Assembly: GCA_913060575.1 (NCBI GenBank)
Contig: CAJXRR010000007.1
Coordinates: 1-32,812, forward strand
Length of the DNA stretch: 32,812 bases
Source: an uncultured Flavobacterium sp.
GTDB lineage: Bacteria > Bacteroidota > Bacteroidia > Flavobacteriales > Flavobacteriaceae
Direction of reading: 5' to 3'
The position numbers and the translations under genes are program-made. Below are positions 8,909-18,012 of the stretch, piece after piece; position 1 is the stretch's first letter, and every line of letters starts with the position of its first letter. The notes beneath the pieces are model-generated. The model had not been told where the DNA came from. It saw only the letters and a list, made by a program, of their open reading frames with translations, and made no database searches.

Positions 8909-11900
8909 TTTTTTTACTCCAGGTAAACCTGTTGGTTTCCCTTGTTGATTCCACCAGAACCCTTTTGCTTTCTTTTTCCTTGGATAGACTTCATCTAATG
9001 TATTTCCATCATACAAACGACCATTTTTCATTACTTGAAGTATTGTATTTGTATTTCGGATATTCTCTAATGGGTTTTTATCTAAGATAATAAAGTCAGC
9101 TAATTTTCCAACTTCTATAGATCCAATATCTCCATCTAATCCAAGAGATTTAGCTCCTAAAATTGTTGCAACTTTTAGTGCATTCATATTTGAAGTTCCA
9201 GAAGCTGTTGCCCAAAGTTCCCAATGATATCCTAAGCCTTGTAATTGTCCATGACTTCCAACTCCTGCTAAACCACCAGCATTTACTAAATCTTCTACAA
9301 ACTCTGCATGTTTTGTAAATACATGTTCTTCATCCATAAACCAACCTGGCCTTCTTCTAGATTTACTTGCTAAATCAGTATACGGAGTAAAATATTGTAG
9401 TTTTTTATCATGATATGGGTTTTCTCTAGAATAGAAATAATTTTCAGCCCAAGGACCACCATAAGAAACTAATAAGGTTGGCGTATAAGCAATTTGTGAT
9501 TGCGCAGCAGATTGAATAATATCTTTGTACAACGGAGTAATAGGATAAGAGTGTTCATGTCCTGGATATCCATCTAAGATTTCTGTAATGTTCTTTTTAA
9601 AGTCCAATGCACCTTCTGTAGTAGGCATAAGCTTTTGCTCTTTAGCTCCTTGAATCACCCATTGTCTATGCTGTCTATTACCTACCATATACATTTTAAT
9701 GGTATTGGTGTTATAATACTCGCTATACTTTTTCAAAGCTTCTTTAGTGTCATCTAAGCTTTTTAAGTTGTATGCCCAATATCCTAATCCTGGTCCAGTA
9801 GAATATGCTCTAGGTCCTAACATCTCTCCAGTTTTTACCAAATCAAAATAGGTTAATACATCGGTAGTTCCTGTTTGTGGATCTCTAGAAGCTGTTACTC
9901 CATAGGCTAAATTAGCTGCATACGACCAAACTTGTTTTTTATGAATTCCTGCATAGGTTCTTAAATGTGAATGAGTATCTACCATTCCTGGTATAATAGT
10001 TTTTCCTTTTGCATCAATAATTGTTGCTTTTCTAGGAACCTCTATACTTCCAGATTTTCCAATGGCTTTAATTCTATTATCAACCACCAAAATGTCTCCG
10101 TTCTCAATCACTTGATCACCATTCATGGTAATAATTCTTGCACCTTGAATTAAGGCTGTTCCATTAGGAATATCTCTAGTAATCTCAACCTTTACTTTTA
10201 ATTCTGTAGGTTGATATCCTTTATCATCTTTCGCTTTCTCTTTGTCTTTCTTTTCTTCTTCTTTGCGCTTTTCTTTATCAAGTTTGTCTAATTCTTCCTT
10301 TCGTGTTTTTGCTTCTTGCTTTTTCTTTTCTTGTAAAGCTTTTGCTTCCTCTAGATTATACATAAAATAAGCACTTCCTAACGACCAATGAACACTTTTT
10401 CCGTCACTTGTCCATGCAGGAAACTCGCCTCCGTAAGTAGTTAGTTTCCAAGAAGGGAATTGAGAAGAATTTGGATTTGATACTGAAATATTTGGTGTCT
10501 GACCAAATTTAGGAACGGTTACCACATATACGTCTGTATTAATTAACGCCAAGGCTTTGTCTCCTTTTGGTGCCATATAAATTTCAACTGGTCTTGAACC
10601 ATTATTTCTTTCTTCAGGATAATCTACATCATCATCTAAATGAGAATAATTAGCTGTATCATGTTTACTATTTAAGCTTCCAAATGTCACAATTCCTGTA
10701 ACACTTAAATGATTTTTTGAATCTGTTCCATCCCAACGCATTGAACTCAATCCACTACCATTACTCATGTAAATTCGATTATCTCCCTCTATAAAATGTG
10801 GATTTCTTCGACCATTTGTTTTTGTGATGAACGTGTGTTCTCCTCCATTTGAAGGAATCCAGGCAAAATCTTCAGATCCATTAAAAGCACCACGTAAATA
10901 AGCATACCTAAAACTTTGTGCGCTTCCTTTTGTGAATAAGATTCGGTTAGTTTTAGCATCCCAAACAGGTGTTCCGTATAAAGCAGATTCTTTGGTTAGT
11001 TTTACTGGTTTTGACCTTCTAGCTAAAGCAATTTTGTATAAATGTCCACCATCTAGTTCTGACCAAGTTGTATAAACGACTTCTTTTCCATCAGGAGACC
11101 AACTAGGCTGTGTTTCAATAATGTTAGTATTTGTTAATCTTTTTGGTGTTCCGTTAGGAAGATCCATCACATACAATTTGTTCAATGCATTAAACACAAC
11201 TTTCTTTCCATCAGGAGAAGGTTTTGCATTTCTAATCTGATTGGCAAACAATTTTGTGTCATCAGAAATTGGATACTTGAATTCTAATTTTGGACCAATA
11301 GCCAATTCTACATCAACTGAAAATGGAATTTCAACTGCATTTCCTCCAGAAACAGGAATTCTATAAATTTTTCCACCGTAAGAAGCCAATACTTGTGTAT
11401 TGTCTGGTGTAAATGCCATGGCGGGTAAAACTCCTAATGGAGCAACAGACTCTTGCTCATCACGTTGAACCGGATAGGCTAACCATCGTTCATCTCCAGA
11501 ATTTAAATTTCTTATAACTAATCCTGTTTTTTCTTCATACCGAGAACCATATACCATCCATTTTCCATCCGATGAAAGTGTAGTGCTAAAAGCAGATCCG
11601 TATCGTCTAGTGACTCTTGCAGAGTTTCCAGTCTCTAAATCATATCTTGAAATTTGATATTGAGGCAATTGTGCATTGTAGTTCCAACCACCTGTTCGAA
11701 AAGAATAGTAAATATATTTACTATCAGGGCTATACACAGGTTCAACTGTCTTAAGATTTGAAGGTTCTTTAATAAGTTGAGTTCCGCCACCGCCATCTTT
11801 ATGATACAAGTGTAATTTTAAATTTCTTTTCCCTTTGGCAGCAACAATATAGTTTCCATCTGGAGACCAATCTGCAGATTGTACAGATCCTTTTTTATCT

Positions 11901-12322
11901 TTAGTAATTTGGGTTGTTTCTTTGGTTTCTAGGTCTAAAACCCAAACATTATCATTTCCGCTTCTGTCTGAAGTAAATACAATGCTTTTTCCATCTGGAC
12001 TATAACGTGGATTTGTGTCCAAGGCCAATCCATCTGTAATACGGGTAGCTGTTCCTCCAGAAAAAGGAATTGTATACAAATCACCCAGCATATCAAATAT
12101 AATTGTTTTTCCATCTGGACTAATATCTAAAGAAAGCCAAGTTCCTTCGGTGGTATTGAACTTAATCATTCGACCACTTTCTAGGGGTAAATCTTTAAAC
12201 TTTTCTTGTCCTGATAAAGAATCTTTTTTTTGTGAAAAAGTACTTTGAGAGAGCATCCCTATAAAAATGAACATAAGAATTCCATAATTCTTAAGGGAAA
12301 GTTTCGTTTTACTTATTTGCAT
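8906..12322 (-). CDS. Secreted amidohydrolase with N-terminal TolB/PD40 beta-propeller
   Basis: Repeated SPDGK...I.F propeller blades; C-terminal amidohydrolase IIPGMVDTHSHLR...HGQLQGLGYHWELW...GSIEVGKLADFIILDKNPLENI. Confidence 0.88.
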   Translation of the reverse strand: MQISKTKLSLKNYGILMFIFIGMLSQSTFSQKKDSLSGQEKFKDLPLESGRMIKFNTTEGTWLSLDISPDGKTIIFDMLGDLYTIPFSGGTATRITDGLALDTNPRYSPDGKSIVFTSDRSGNDNVWVLDLETKETTQITKDKKGSVQSADWSPDGNYIVAAKGKRNLKLHLYHKDGGGGTQLIKEPSNLKTVEPVYSPDSKYIYYSFRTGGWNYNAQLPQYQISRYDLETGNSARVTRRYGSAFSTTLSSDGKWMVYGSRYEEKTGLVIRNLNSGDERWLAYPVQRDEQESVAPLGVLPAMAFTPDNTQVLASYGGKIYRIPVSGGNAVEIPFSVDVELAIGPKLEFKYPISDDTKLFANQIRNAKPSPDGKKVVFNALNKLYVMDLPNGTPKRLTNTNIIETQPSWSPDGKEVVYTTWSELDGGHLYKIALARRSKPVKLTKESALYGTPVWDAKTNRILFTKGSAQSFRYAYLRGAFNGSEDFAWIPSNGGEHTFITKTNGRRNPHFIEGDNRIYMSNGSGLSSMRWDGTDSKNHLSVTGIVTFGSLNSKHDTANYSHLDDDVDYPEERNNGSRPVEIYMAPKGDKALALINTDVYVVTVPKFGQTPNISVSNPNSSQFPSWKLTTYGGEFPAWTSDGKSVHWSLGSAYFMYNLEEAKALQEKKKQEAKTRKEELDKLDKEKRKEEEKKDKEKAKDDKGYQPTELKVKVEITRDIPNGTALIQGARIITMNGDQVIENGDILVVDNRIKAIGKSGSIEVPRKATIIDAKGKTIIPGMVDTHSHLRTYAGIHKKQVWSYAANLAYGVTASRDPQTGTTDVLTYFDLVKTGEMLGPRAYSTGPGLGYWAYNLKSLDDTKEALKKYSEYYNTNTIKMYMVGNRQHRQWVIQGAKEQKLMPTTEGALDFKKNITEILDGYPGHEHSYPITPLYKDIIQSAAQSQIAYTPTLLVSYGGPWAENYFYSRENPYHDKKLQYFTPYTDLASKSRRRPGWFMDEEHVFTKHAEFVEDLVNAGGLAGVGSHGQLQGLGYHWELWATASGTSNMNALKVATILGAKSLGLDGDIGSIEVGKLADFIILDKNPLENIRNTNTILQVMKNGRLYDGNTLDEVYPRKKKAKGFWWNQQGKPTGLPGVKK

Positions 12323-12411
12323 AATTTTATAAATTAGTTATTTTAATTTTTATAAATATACCTAATATTTAAGAATAAACTAATAAGTAGCATAAGCTAT
12401 GAAACTGTGAT

Positions 12412-12419
12412 TATCTTTG
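12412..12419 (+). promoter_or_regulatory. Candidate Bacteroidota -7 element TATCTTTG
   Basis: Matches TAnnTTTG, 17 nt upstream of helicase ATG 12436; no convincing -33 element seen. Confidence 0.4.
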
Positions 12420-12435
12420 CCAAAAATTTATTTTT

Positions 12436-13788
12436 ATGCCACTACAGTTTTCTGATTTAGGAATTCATAAAGAATTGCAAAAACGTTTAATCGATTTAGA
12501 GATTTCTGTACCTACAGAAGTTCAACATAAAGTGATTCCATTTATTCTTGAAAAAAAGAAAGATTTGGTTGCTTTAGCGAAGACAGGAACTGGGAAAACA
12601 GCAGCTTTTGGCTTGCCTTTATTGCAACTAATTAATCCTGAAGAGAATAGTGTTCAAGCTGTTATCATGGCACCTACAAGAGAGTTAGGTCAGCAAATCT
12701 ATAATAACATGGTATTGTATGCTTCTTACAATCCTGAAATTGCTGTTGTAGGAGTTTTCGGAGGAGCAACCATTAAATCTCAAGTAGATATTTTAAAAAG
12801 AACTACGCATATTGTTGTAGCGACTCCGGGTCGTTTGATTGATTTGATTGAGCGTAAGGCGATAGATATAACAAATATCAAATATTTTGTATTAGACGAA
12901 GCTGATGAGATGATTAGTGCTTTGAGTACTGAAGTAGAAACCATCTTTAAAGAAATTCCAAAACTTACAAGAACCTTATTATTTACGGCAACCATGCCTG
13001 GAGCCATCAAGCAATTGGTTCAGAATTATCTTTCTAAGAATGCTATAACTATTGAAGCCGACATGGCTACTGTTGGGCATCAAGGAATACAACATCAATA
13101 CACAGTTGTTGAACCCATAGAAAAATTAGAAGTTTTACTTCATTTTTTATATGCTCGCGAAGGACAACAAGGAATCATTTTTTGTAAAACAAAAGCAGCA
13201 GTTAATAAACTAGGAAAAAACTTAGCTAAAAACAAATTCTCATCAGGAACTTTACACGGAAGTTTAACACAAGGAATTCGTGATCGAGTAATGGATCAGT
13301 TTAGAGAAGGTCATATTAATGTATTAGTAGCAACAGATTTAGCTGCTAGAGGAATTGATGTAAAAGAAATCTCTTATGTCATTAATTATCACTTGCCTGA
13401 CACTTATGAAGCTTATGTTCATAGAAGTGGTAGAACTGCTAGAGCTGGAGCAGAGGGTCTTTCATTAACAATTCTACAAAAAGAAGAAGTTGTAGATATT
13501 GCAGATTTTGAAAAGGAATTAGGTATTAAATTCCAAGAAGTTAAAAAAGCAGATGCTGGTAGTATAGAAGAAAACAATGCATTATTATGGGCAAGAAAAA
13601 TATTTAAAACAAAACCTAATCGTACAGTTTCTAATGACTTTAAGTCGAAAGTGAAAACGATTTTCCATCATTTAACGAAAGAAGAGTTAATCGAAAAGGT
13701 TTTGGCAAATCATTTGAATCATTTAGCACAAACAAACAGTGGTAAGTCGATTACTGAAGCATCAACAAAGCAAGATAAAAAGAAGTAA
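12436..13788 (+). CDS. DEAD/DEAH box RNA helicase
   Basis: AKTGTGKT, PTRELG, TPGR, DEAD, TAT, ATDLAARGID, HRSGRTARAG motifs. Confidence 0.95.
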   Translation: MPLQFSDLGIHKELQKRLIDLEISVPTEVQHKVIPFILEKKKDLVALAKTGTGKTAAFGLPLLQLINPEENSVQAVIMAPTRELGQQIYNNMVLYASYNPEIAVVGVFGGATIKSQVDILKRTTHIVVATPGRLIDLIERKAIDITNIKYFVLDEADEMISALSTEVETIFKEIPKLTRTLLFTATMPGAIKQLVQNYLSKNAITIEADMATVGHQGIQHQYTVVEPIEKLEVLLHFLYAREGQQGIIFCKTKAAVNKLGKNLAKNKFSSGTLHGSLTQGIRDRVMDQFREGHINVLVATDLAARGIDVKEISYVINYHLPDTYEAYVHRSGRTARAGAEGLSLTILQKEEVVDIADFEKELGIKFQEVKKADAGSIEENNALLWARKIFKTKPNRTVSNDFKSKVKTIFHHLTKEELIEKVLANHLNHLAQTNSGKSITEASTKQDKKK

Positions 13789-13793
13789 TTCTT

Positions 13794-15104
13794 ATGGCAA
13801 ATATTATCAAAGATCAACAAGATATTTTAGCAAAATTAAATATTTATGAGTTGAATCCAATGCAAGAAGAAGCAATAGCAACCATAGATGCTAATACCAA
13901 TACAGTTTTATTATCTCCAACAGGAACAGGAAAAACCTTGGCTTTTGCTTTGCCTTTATTAAATACTTTAGATCCAGAATTAGAAGAAGTTCAGGCCTTA
14001 ATTTTAGTTCCGTCAAGAGAACTTGCGATACAAATAGAACAAGTGATTAGGTCCATGGGTTCAGGCTATAAAGTAAATGCAGTTTATGGAGGTAGACCCA
14101 TGTCTAAAGATAAAATTGAATTGAAACATGTTCCTGCAATTTTAATTGGAACGCCTGGTAGAATTTCTGATCATTTTAGTAATGATCGTTTTTCAAAAGA
14201 CTTCATTAAAACATTGGTTTTAGATGAGTTTGATAAATCGCTAGAGGTTGGTTTTGAATATGAAATGAGAGGAATTATTAACACATTAACAAGTGTAAAT
14301 AAACGCATCTTAACTTCTGCAACACAAGGAGTTGAAATTCCCGATTTTGTAAGGTTAGACAAACCTAAAACAGTCAATTATCTAGGAACTTCCATGTCAA
14401 AGTTGACCATTAAAACGGTGATTTCTCCAGCAAAAAACAAATTAAATACGTTATTGCATTTATTAAATCATATTGGTAATCAACAAGGAATTATCTTTTG
14501 CAATTTAAAAGATAGTATCCAACGTGTAAGTACTTTTTTAGAAAGTAAAAATATCAGTCATGGTTGCTTTAATGGTGGTATGGAACAAAAAGATAGAGAA
14601 CGTTCTTTAATTAAATTCAGAAATGGAACTAATCAACTATTAGTTGCAACTGATTTAGCGGCAAGAGGAATCGATATTCCTGAAATGAAATACATCATCC
14701 ATTATGAATTACCACAATCAAAAGAGGAATTTACTCATAGAAATGGAAGAACAGCTAGAGTTTCTGCTAAAGGAACTGCTTATGTTTTAAAATGGAAAGA
14801 TGAACGATTACCAGATTTTATTGGTAAAACTCCTATCGAAGATATTAGCAAGCAAGCAGTTAGAAAACCTGTCTTTTGGGAAACTTTATTTATCTCTGGA
14901 GGACGAAAAGATAAAATTTCAAAGGGAGATATCGCTGGAATGTTTTTTAAACTAGGTGGTTTAACACAAGATCAACTAGGAATTATAGAATTAAAACAAG
15001 ATTGTGCATTTGTAGCGGTACCTGCTTCCATAGCGAATCAATTAGTTGAGACATTAAATAATACCCGCTTAAAGAAGAAAAAAGTTAGAATAACTAGTAT
15101 CTAG
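13794..15104 (+). CDS. DEAD/DEAH box RNA helicase with DbpA-like RNA-binding C-terminus (motif II DEFD)
   Basis: SPTGTGKT, PSRELA, TPGR, DEFD, SAT, ATDLAARGID, HRNGRTAR; C-term LFISGGRKDKISKGDIAGMFF...CAFVAVPASIANQLVETLNNTRLKKKKVRI. Confidence 0.92.
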   Translation: MANIIKDQQDILAKLNIYELNPMQEEAIATIDANTNTVLLSPTGTGKTLAFALPLLNTLDPELEEVQALILVPSRELAIQIEQVIRSMGSGYKVNAVYGGRPMSKDKIELKHVPAILIGTPGRISDHFSNDRFSKDFIKTLVLDEFDKSLEVGFEYEMRGIINTLTSVNKRILTSATQGVEIPDFVRLDKPKTVNYLGTSMSKLTIKTVISPAKNKLNTLLHLLNHIGNQQGIIFCNLKDSIQRVSTFLESKNISHGCFNGGMEQKDRERSLIKFRNGTNQLLVATDLAARGIDIPEMKYIIHYELPQSKEEFTHRNGRTARVSAKGTAYVLKWKDERLPDFIGKTPIEDISKQAVRKPVFWETLFISGGRKDKISKGDIAGMFFKLGGLTQDQLGIIELKQDCAFVAVPASIANQLVETLNNTRLKKKKVRITSI

Positions 15105-15166
15105 TCTTTAAATTATTGATTGTAAGTGAATTGATTTATTTTTATAAATATCACTTTTAATTAGTC

Positions 15167-15174
15167 TATATTTG
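15167..15174 (+). promoter_or_regulatory. Candidate -7 element TATATTTG for desaturase gene
   Basis: Matches TAnnTTTG; implies a roughly 100-nt 5' leader. Confidence 0.35.
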
Positions 15175-15283
15175 CACTGTAAGTTAATTGAACCGCTAGT
15201 TATAACACTTCTATAGTAATCAGCTTGTTAGTTTTCCTACCGTATTATCAAATTACTGTAAAACTATCTGATTAAATAACTAA

Positions 15284-16375
15284 ATAAGGTTCCCTATCGA
15301 AAATCCAAAATTTTCTAGAGAAATCAACCCAGATTTCTCAAAGACATTAAGAAAACGAGTAAATCAACATTTCAAAACAAGAAATACAAGTAGAAATGCA
15401 AATGTGACCATGGTTACAAAAACAATCTTTATGATTGCTTTGTTTTTTGTGCCACTTTTAATTCTTTCATCCGGAATAGTATCTTCAACACCGATACTTT
15501 TTGCCTTATACATATTAAGTGGTTTTGGAATGGCTGGAGTTGGAATGGGAGTGATGCATGACGCAATACATGGTTCGTACTCAAAAAACAAAAAAATCAA
15601 TAAATTTTTAGGGTATTCTTTTAATTTAATAGGAGGGAATGCGACAGTTTGGAAAATACAGCACAATGTATTACATCACACCTACACTAATATTGAAGAA
15701 GCTGATGATGATTTAAATGCACCTTTTTTCTTGCGTTTTTCACCACATGCAAAACATTATTGGGTACACCAATTTCAACATATTTATATTTGGTTTTTCT
15801 ATTGTATCTCAACAATATCTTGGATCACTACAAAAGATTTTGTTCGTTTAAAGCGTTATAGAGATATGGGTTTTTTAGACAAAAAAAATGAATATAATAA
15901 AGCTTTGGCTGGAATGTCAGCATGGAAAATAGCATATTATATATATGCCTTAATTTTACCAATGATCATGTTGCCTTTTTCTTGGGGAATCATCTTATTA
16001 GCATTTTTATGCATGCATTTTGTAACAGGCTTTTTAGTAAGTATTGTTTTTCAAATTGCACATATTATGCCTAATACAAACTTTCCACTTCCAAATAATA
16101 ATGGCGAAATGGATGATTCTTGGTATGGACATCAATTGGCAACAACAACAAATTTTTCTCCTAAAAGCAAGCTTTTGTATTGGTTAATAGGAGGATTAAA
16201 TTATCAAGTAGAACATCATGTATTACCAGATGTTTGTCATGTACATTATAAAGGATTATCAAAAATTGTTGCAGATACAGCAAAAGAATTTGGAATGACT
16301 TATCATGTAAAATCATCTCTTTTTTCTGCAATTGGAGATCATACAAGAATGCTTAAATCTTTAGGTAAAAAGTAA
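15284..16375 (+). CDS. Fatty acid / acyl-CoA desaturase (N-terminus extended upstream of the ORF-track start at 15404)
   Basis: Histidine boxes HDAIH, HNVLHH, QVEHH; frame open from TAA at 15281 and encodes conserved-looking N-terminus KFSREINPDFSKTLRKRVNQHFK; exact start uncertain, 15284 is the outer limit. Confidence 0.82.
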   Translation: MRFPIENPKFSREINPDFSKTLRKRVNQHFKTRNTSRNANVTMVTKTIFMIALFFVPLLILSSGIVSSTPILFALYILSGFGMAGVGMGVMHDAIHGSYSKNKKINKFLGYSFNLIGGNATVWKIQHNVLHHTYTNIEEADDDLNAPFFLRFSPHAKHYWVHQFQHIYIWFFYCISTISWITTKDFVRLKRYRDMGFLDKKNEYNKALAGMSAWKIAYYIYALILPMIMLPFSWGIILLAFLCMHFVTGFLVSIVFQIAHIMPNTNFPLPNNNGEMDDSWYGHQLATTTNFSPKSKLLYWLIGGLNYQVEHHVLPDVCHVHYKGLSKIVADTAKEFGMTYHVKSSLFSAIGDHTRMLKSLGKK

Positions 16376-16456
16376 ATCACAAACTAAGAAAGTTTCAAAT
16401 AAGCCTTTAAAACAAAGAATCTAAATAATATTTTCTTTAATTTAAAAGTAAATAGA

Positions 16457-16464
16457 TACCTTTG
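16457..16464 (+). promoter_or_regulatory. Candidate -7 element TACCTTTG
   Basis: Matches TAnnTTTG upstream of ATG 16496. Confidence 0.35.
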
Positions 16465-16495
16465 AAAAATAATTATAATACATTTTAGATAACGA

Positions 16496-16951
16496 ATGGC
16501 AAAATCGCAACAGACATTTAATAAGAGTGAAAAAGAGAAAAAACGTTTAAAGAAACGTGAAGATAAGCGTAAAAAGATGGAGGCTCGTAAAGCTGATGTA
16601 AGAGAAAATGGGAGCAAAGGAATTGAGTTTGCTTATGTAGACCATAATGGTAATTTAACAGACACTCCGCCAGATCCAACCCAAAAGATTAAAATTAAAG
16701 CTAAGAATATAGAAATTAGTGTTCCTAAAATGACAGATGCCGATAAGGTAGATCCTGTTAGAAATGGAAAAGTTTCTTTCTTTGATTCTTCTAAAGGTTT
16801 TGGTTTTATTATTGATTTAGAAAACCAAGAAAAATATTTTACACACGTAAGTGGTATTATAGATGAAATTGCAGAAAATGATAAAGTTACTTTCGAACTT
16901 GAAAAAGGAATGAAAGGAATGAATGCAGTAAAAGTAACCTTAAAGAAGTAA
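16496..16951 (+). CDS. Cold-shock-domain protein with basic N-terminal extension
   Basis: C-terminal GKVSFFDSSKGFGFIIDLENQEKYFTHVSGIIDEIAENDKVTFELEKGMKGMNAVKV; N-terminal KSEKEKKRLKKREDKRKKMEARK. Confidence 0.9.
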   Translation: MAKSQQTFNKSEKEKKRLKKREDKRKKMEARKADVRENGSKGIEFAYVDHNGNLTDTPPDPTQKIKIKAKNIEISVPKMTDADKVDPVRNGKVSFFDSSKGFGFIIDLENQEKYFTHVSGIIDEIAENDKVTFELEKGMKGMNAVKVTLKK

Positions 16952-16967
16952 TTTTTTAAAATAGTAT

Positions 16968-17012
16968 AAAACAGGAGTCTTGTTTAATTTTTAAACGAGA
17001 CTCCTGTTTTTT
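16968..17012 (+). terminator. Rho-independent terminator
   Basis: AAAACAGGAGTCTTGTTTAATTTTTAAACGAGACTCCTGTTTTTT, long stem and T-run after the CSD gene. Confidence 0.88.
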
Positions 17013-17064
17013 GTACCAACATAGAAATACAATCGTACCTTACTTATCTATTAAAAACTTTTTT

Positions 17065-17634
17065 ATGATTTTTAAATTTAGAATACTTGCAGTTGGTTTA
17101 TTGATCACTTTTTCTATTCAATCACAAGTAGAAAGTCCGGCTAAACAATTTTGGAATACGCTACAATCACATTGTAATAAAGCGTATGAAGGTACTTTAG
17201 AATTACCAAAAGATGATAAAGACTTTGGTGGAAAAAAATTAGTAATGCATGTTCGTTCATGTAAAAAGAATGAAATTAAGATTCCTTTTTTTGTTGGAGA
17301 AGATAAATCTAGAACATGGATACTTAGTTATAAGAAGGATCGTATTTCTTTAAAACATGATCATAGACATAAAGATGGAAGTGAAGATGAGATTAATTTC
17401 TATGGTGGAATTACAACCAATGCTGGTCAGTCTAATATTCAAATATTCTCCGCGGATCAACGAACACAAAAGATGATTCCTGCTGCATCAACTAATGTTT
17501 GGTGGATTACATTAGATGATAAAAAGTTTACATACAACTTAAGACGTCTAGGAACCGAAAGAGCATTTAAAGTTGTCATGGATATTACTTCACCCATTGC
17601 AATTCCTGATGCTCCTTGGGGTTGGAAAGATTAA
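17065..17634 (+). CDS. Hypothetical secreted protein
   Basis: Signal peptide MIFKFRILAVGLLITFSIQSQ; ATG 17065 preferred to ORF start at 17011, which overlaps the terminator. Confidence 0.7.
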   Translation: MIFKFRILAVGLLITFSIQSQVESPAKQFWNTLQSHCNKAYEGTLELPKDDKDFGGKKLVMHVRSCKKNEIKIPFFVGEDKSRTWILSYKKDRISLKHDHRHKDGSEDEINFYGGITTNAGQSNIQIFSADQRTQKMIPAASTNVWWITLDDKKFTYNLRRLGTERAFKVVMDITSPIAIPDAPWGWKD

Positions 17635-17754
17635 TATTCACTAGTTGTTTACCAAATGATGATATTATAATTATTTGTTAATTAATAGATTATCTGTAAC
17701 ACTGTTATAAAAGTACAGTCTTCTTTATATAACAATCACTTAAAAATATTTGAA

Positions 17755-17874
17755 ATGACAACAGATAACAACACCATCAGAAAATTAAAAACTTCAACTT
17801 TACAAAGCAGAAGTTTGACTTGGAATTCAAGAAGAAATTATAGTAGTAGATGTAGAATTTCTTTCTATAACTAG
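17755..17874 (+). CDS. Candidate 39-aa basic Ser/Arg/Asn-rich small protein
   Basis: ATG-to-TAG ORF MTTDNNTIRKLKTSTLQSRSLTWNSRRNYSSRCRISFYN in intergenic space; below ORF-track length. Confidence 0.3.
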   Translation: MTTDNNTIRKLKTSTLQSRSLTWNSRRNYSSRCRISFYN

Positions 17875-18012
17875 GCGTGTATTATATGAAACTATGAATA
17901 GCTATTTTATAACTTTCGCCCTTCATAATTATTAATTCAACCATTTACTCAATTCTAGAGAACTGTATCATTATCTTCGTAAAAATTTTTTTCGAAAAGA
18001 ACACTACAGTTA

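Noticed and set aside
15364-15666. Minus-strand ORF of 100 aa
   Set aside because: Antisense to the conserved desaturase coding region; no recognisable family.
16384-16617. Minus-strand ORF of 77 aa
   Set aside because: Overlaps the promoter and basic N-terminus of the CSD gene; composition is a reverse-complement artefact of Lys-rich codons.
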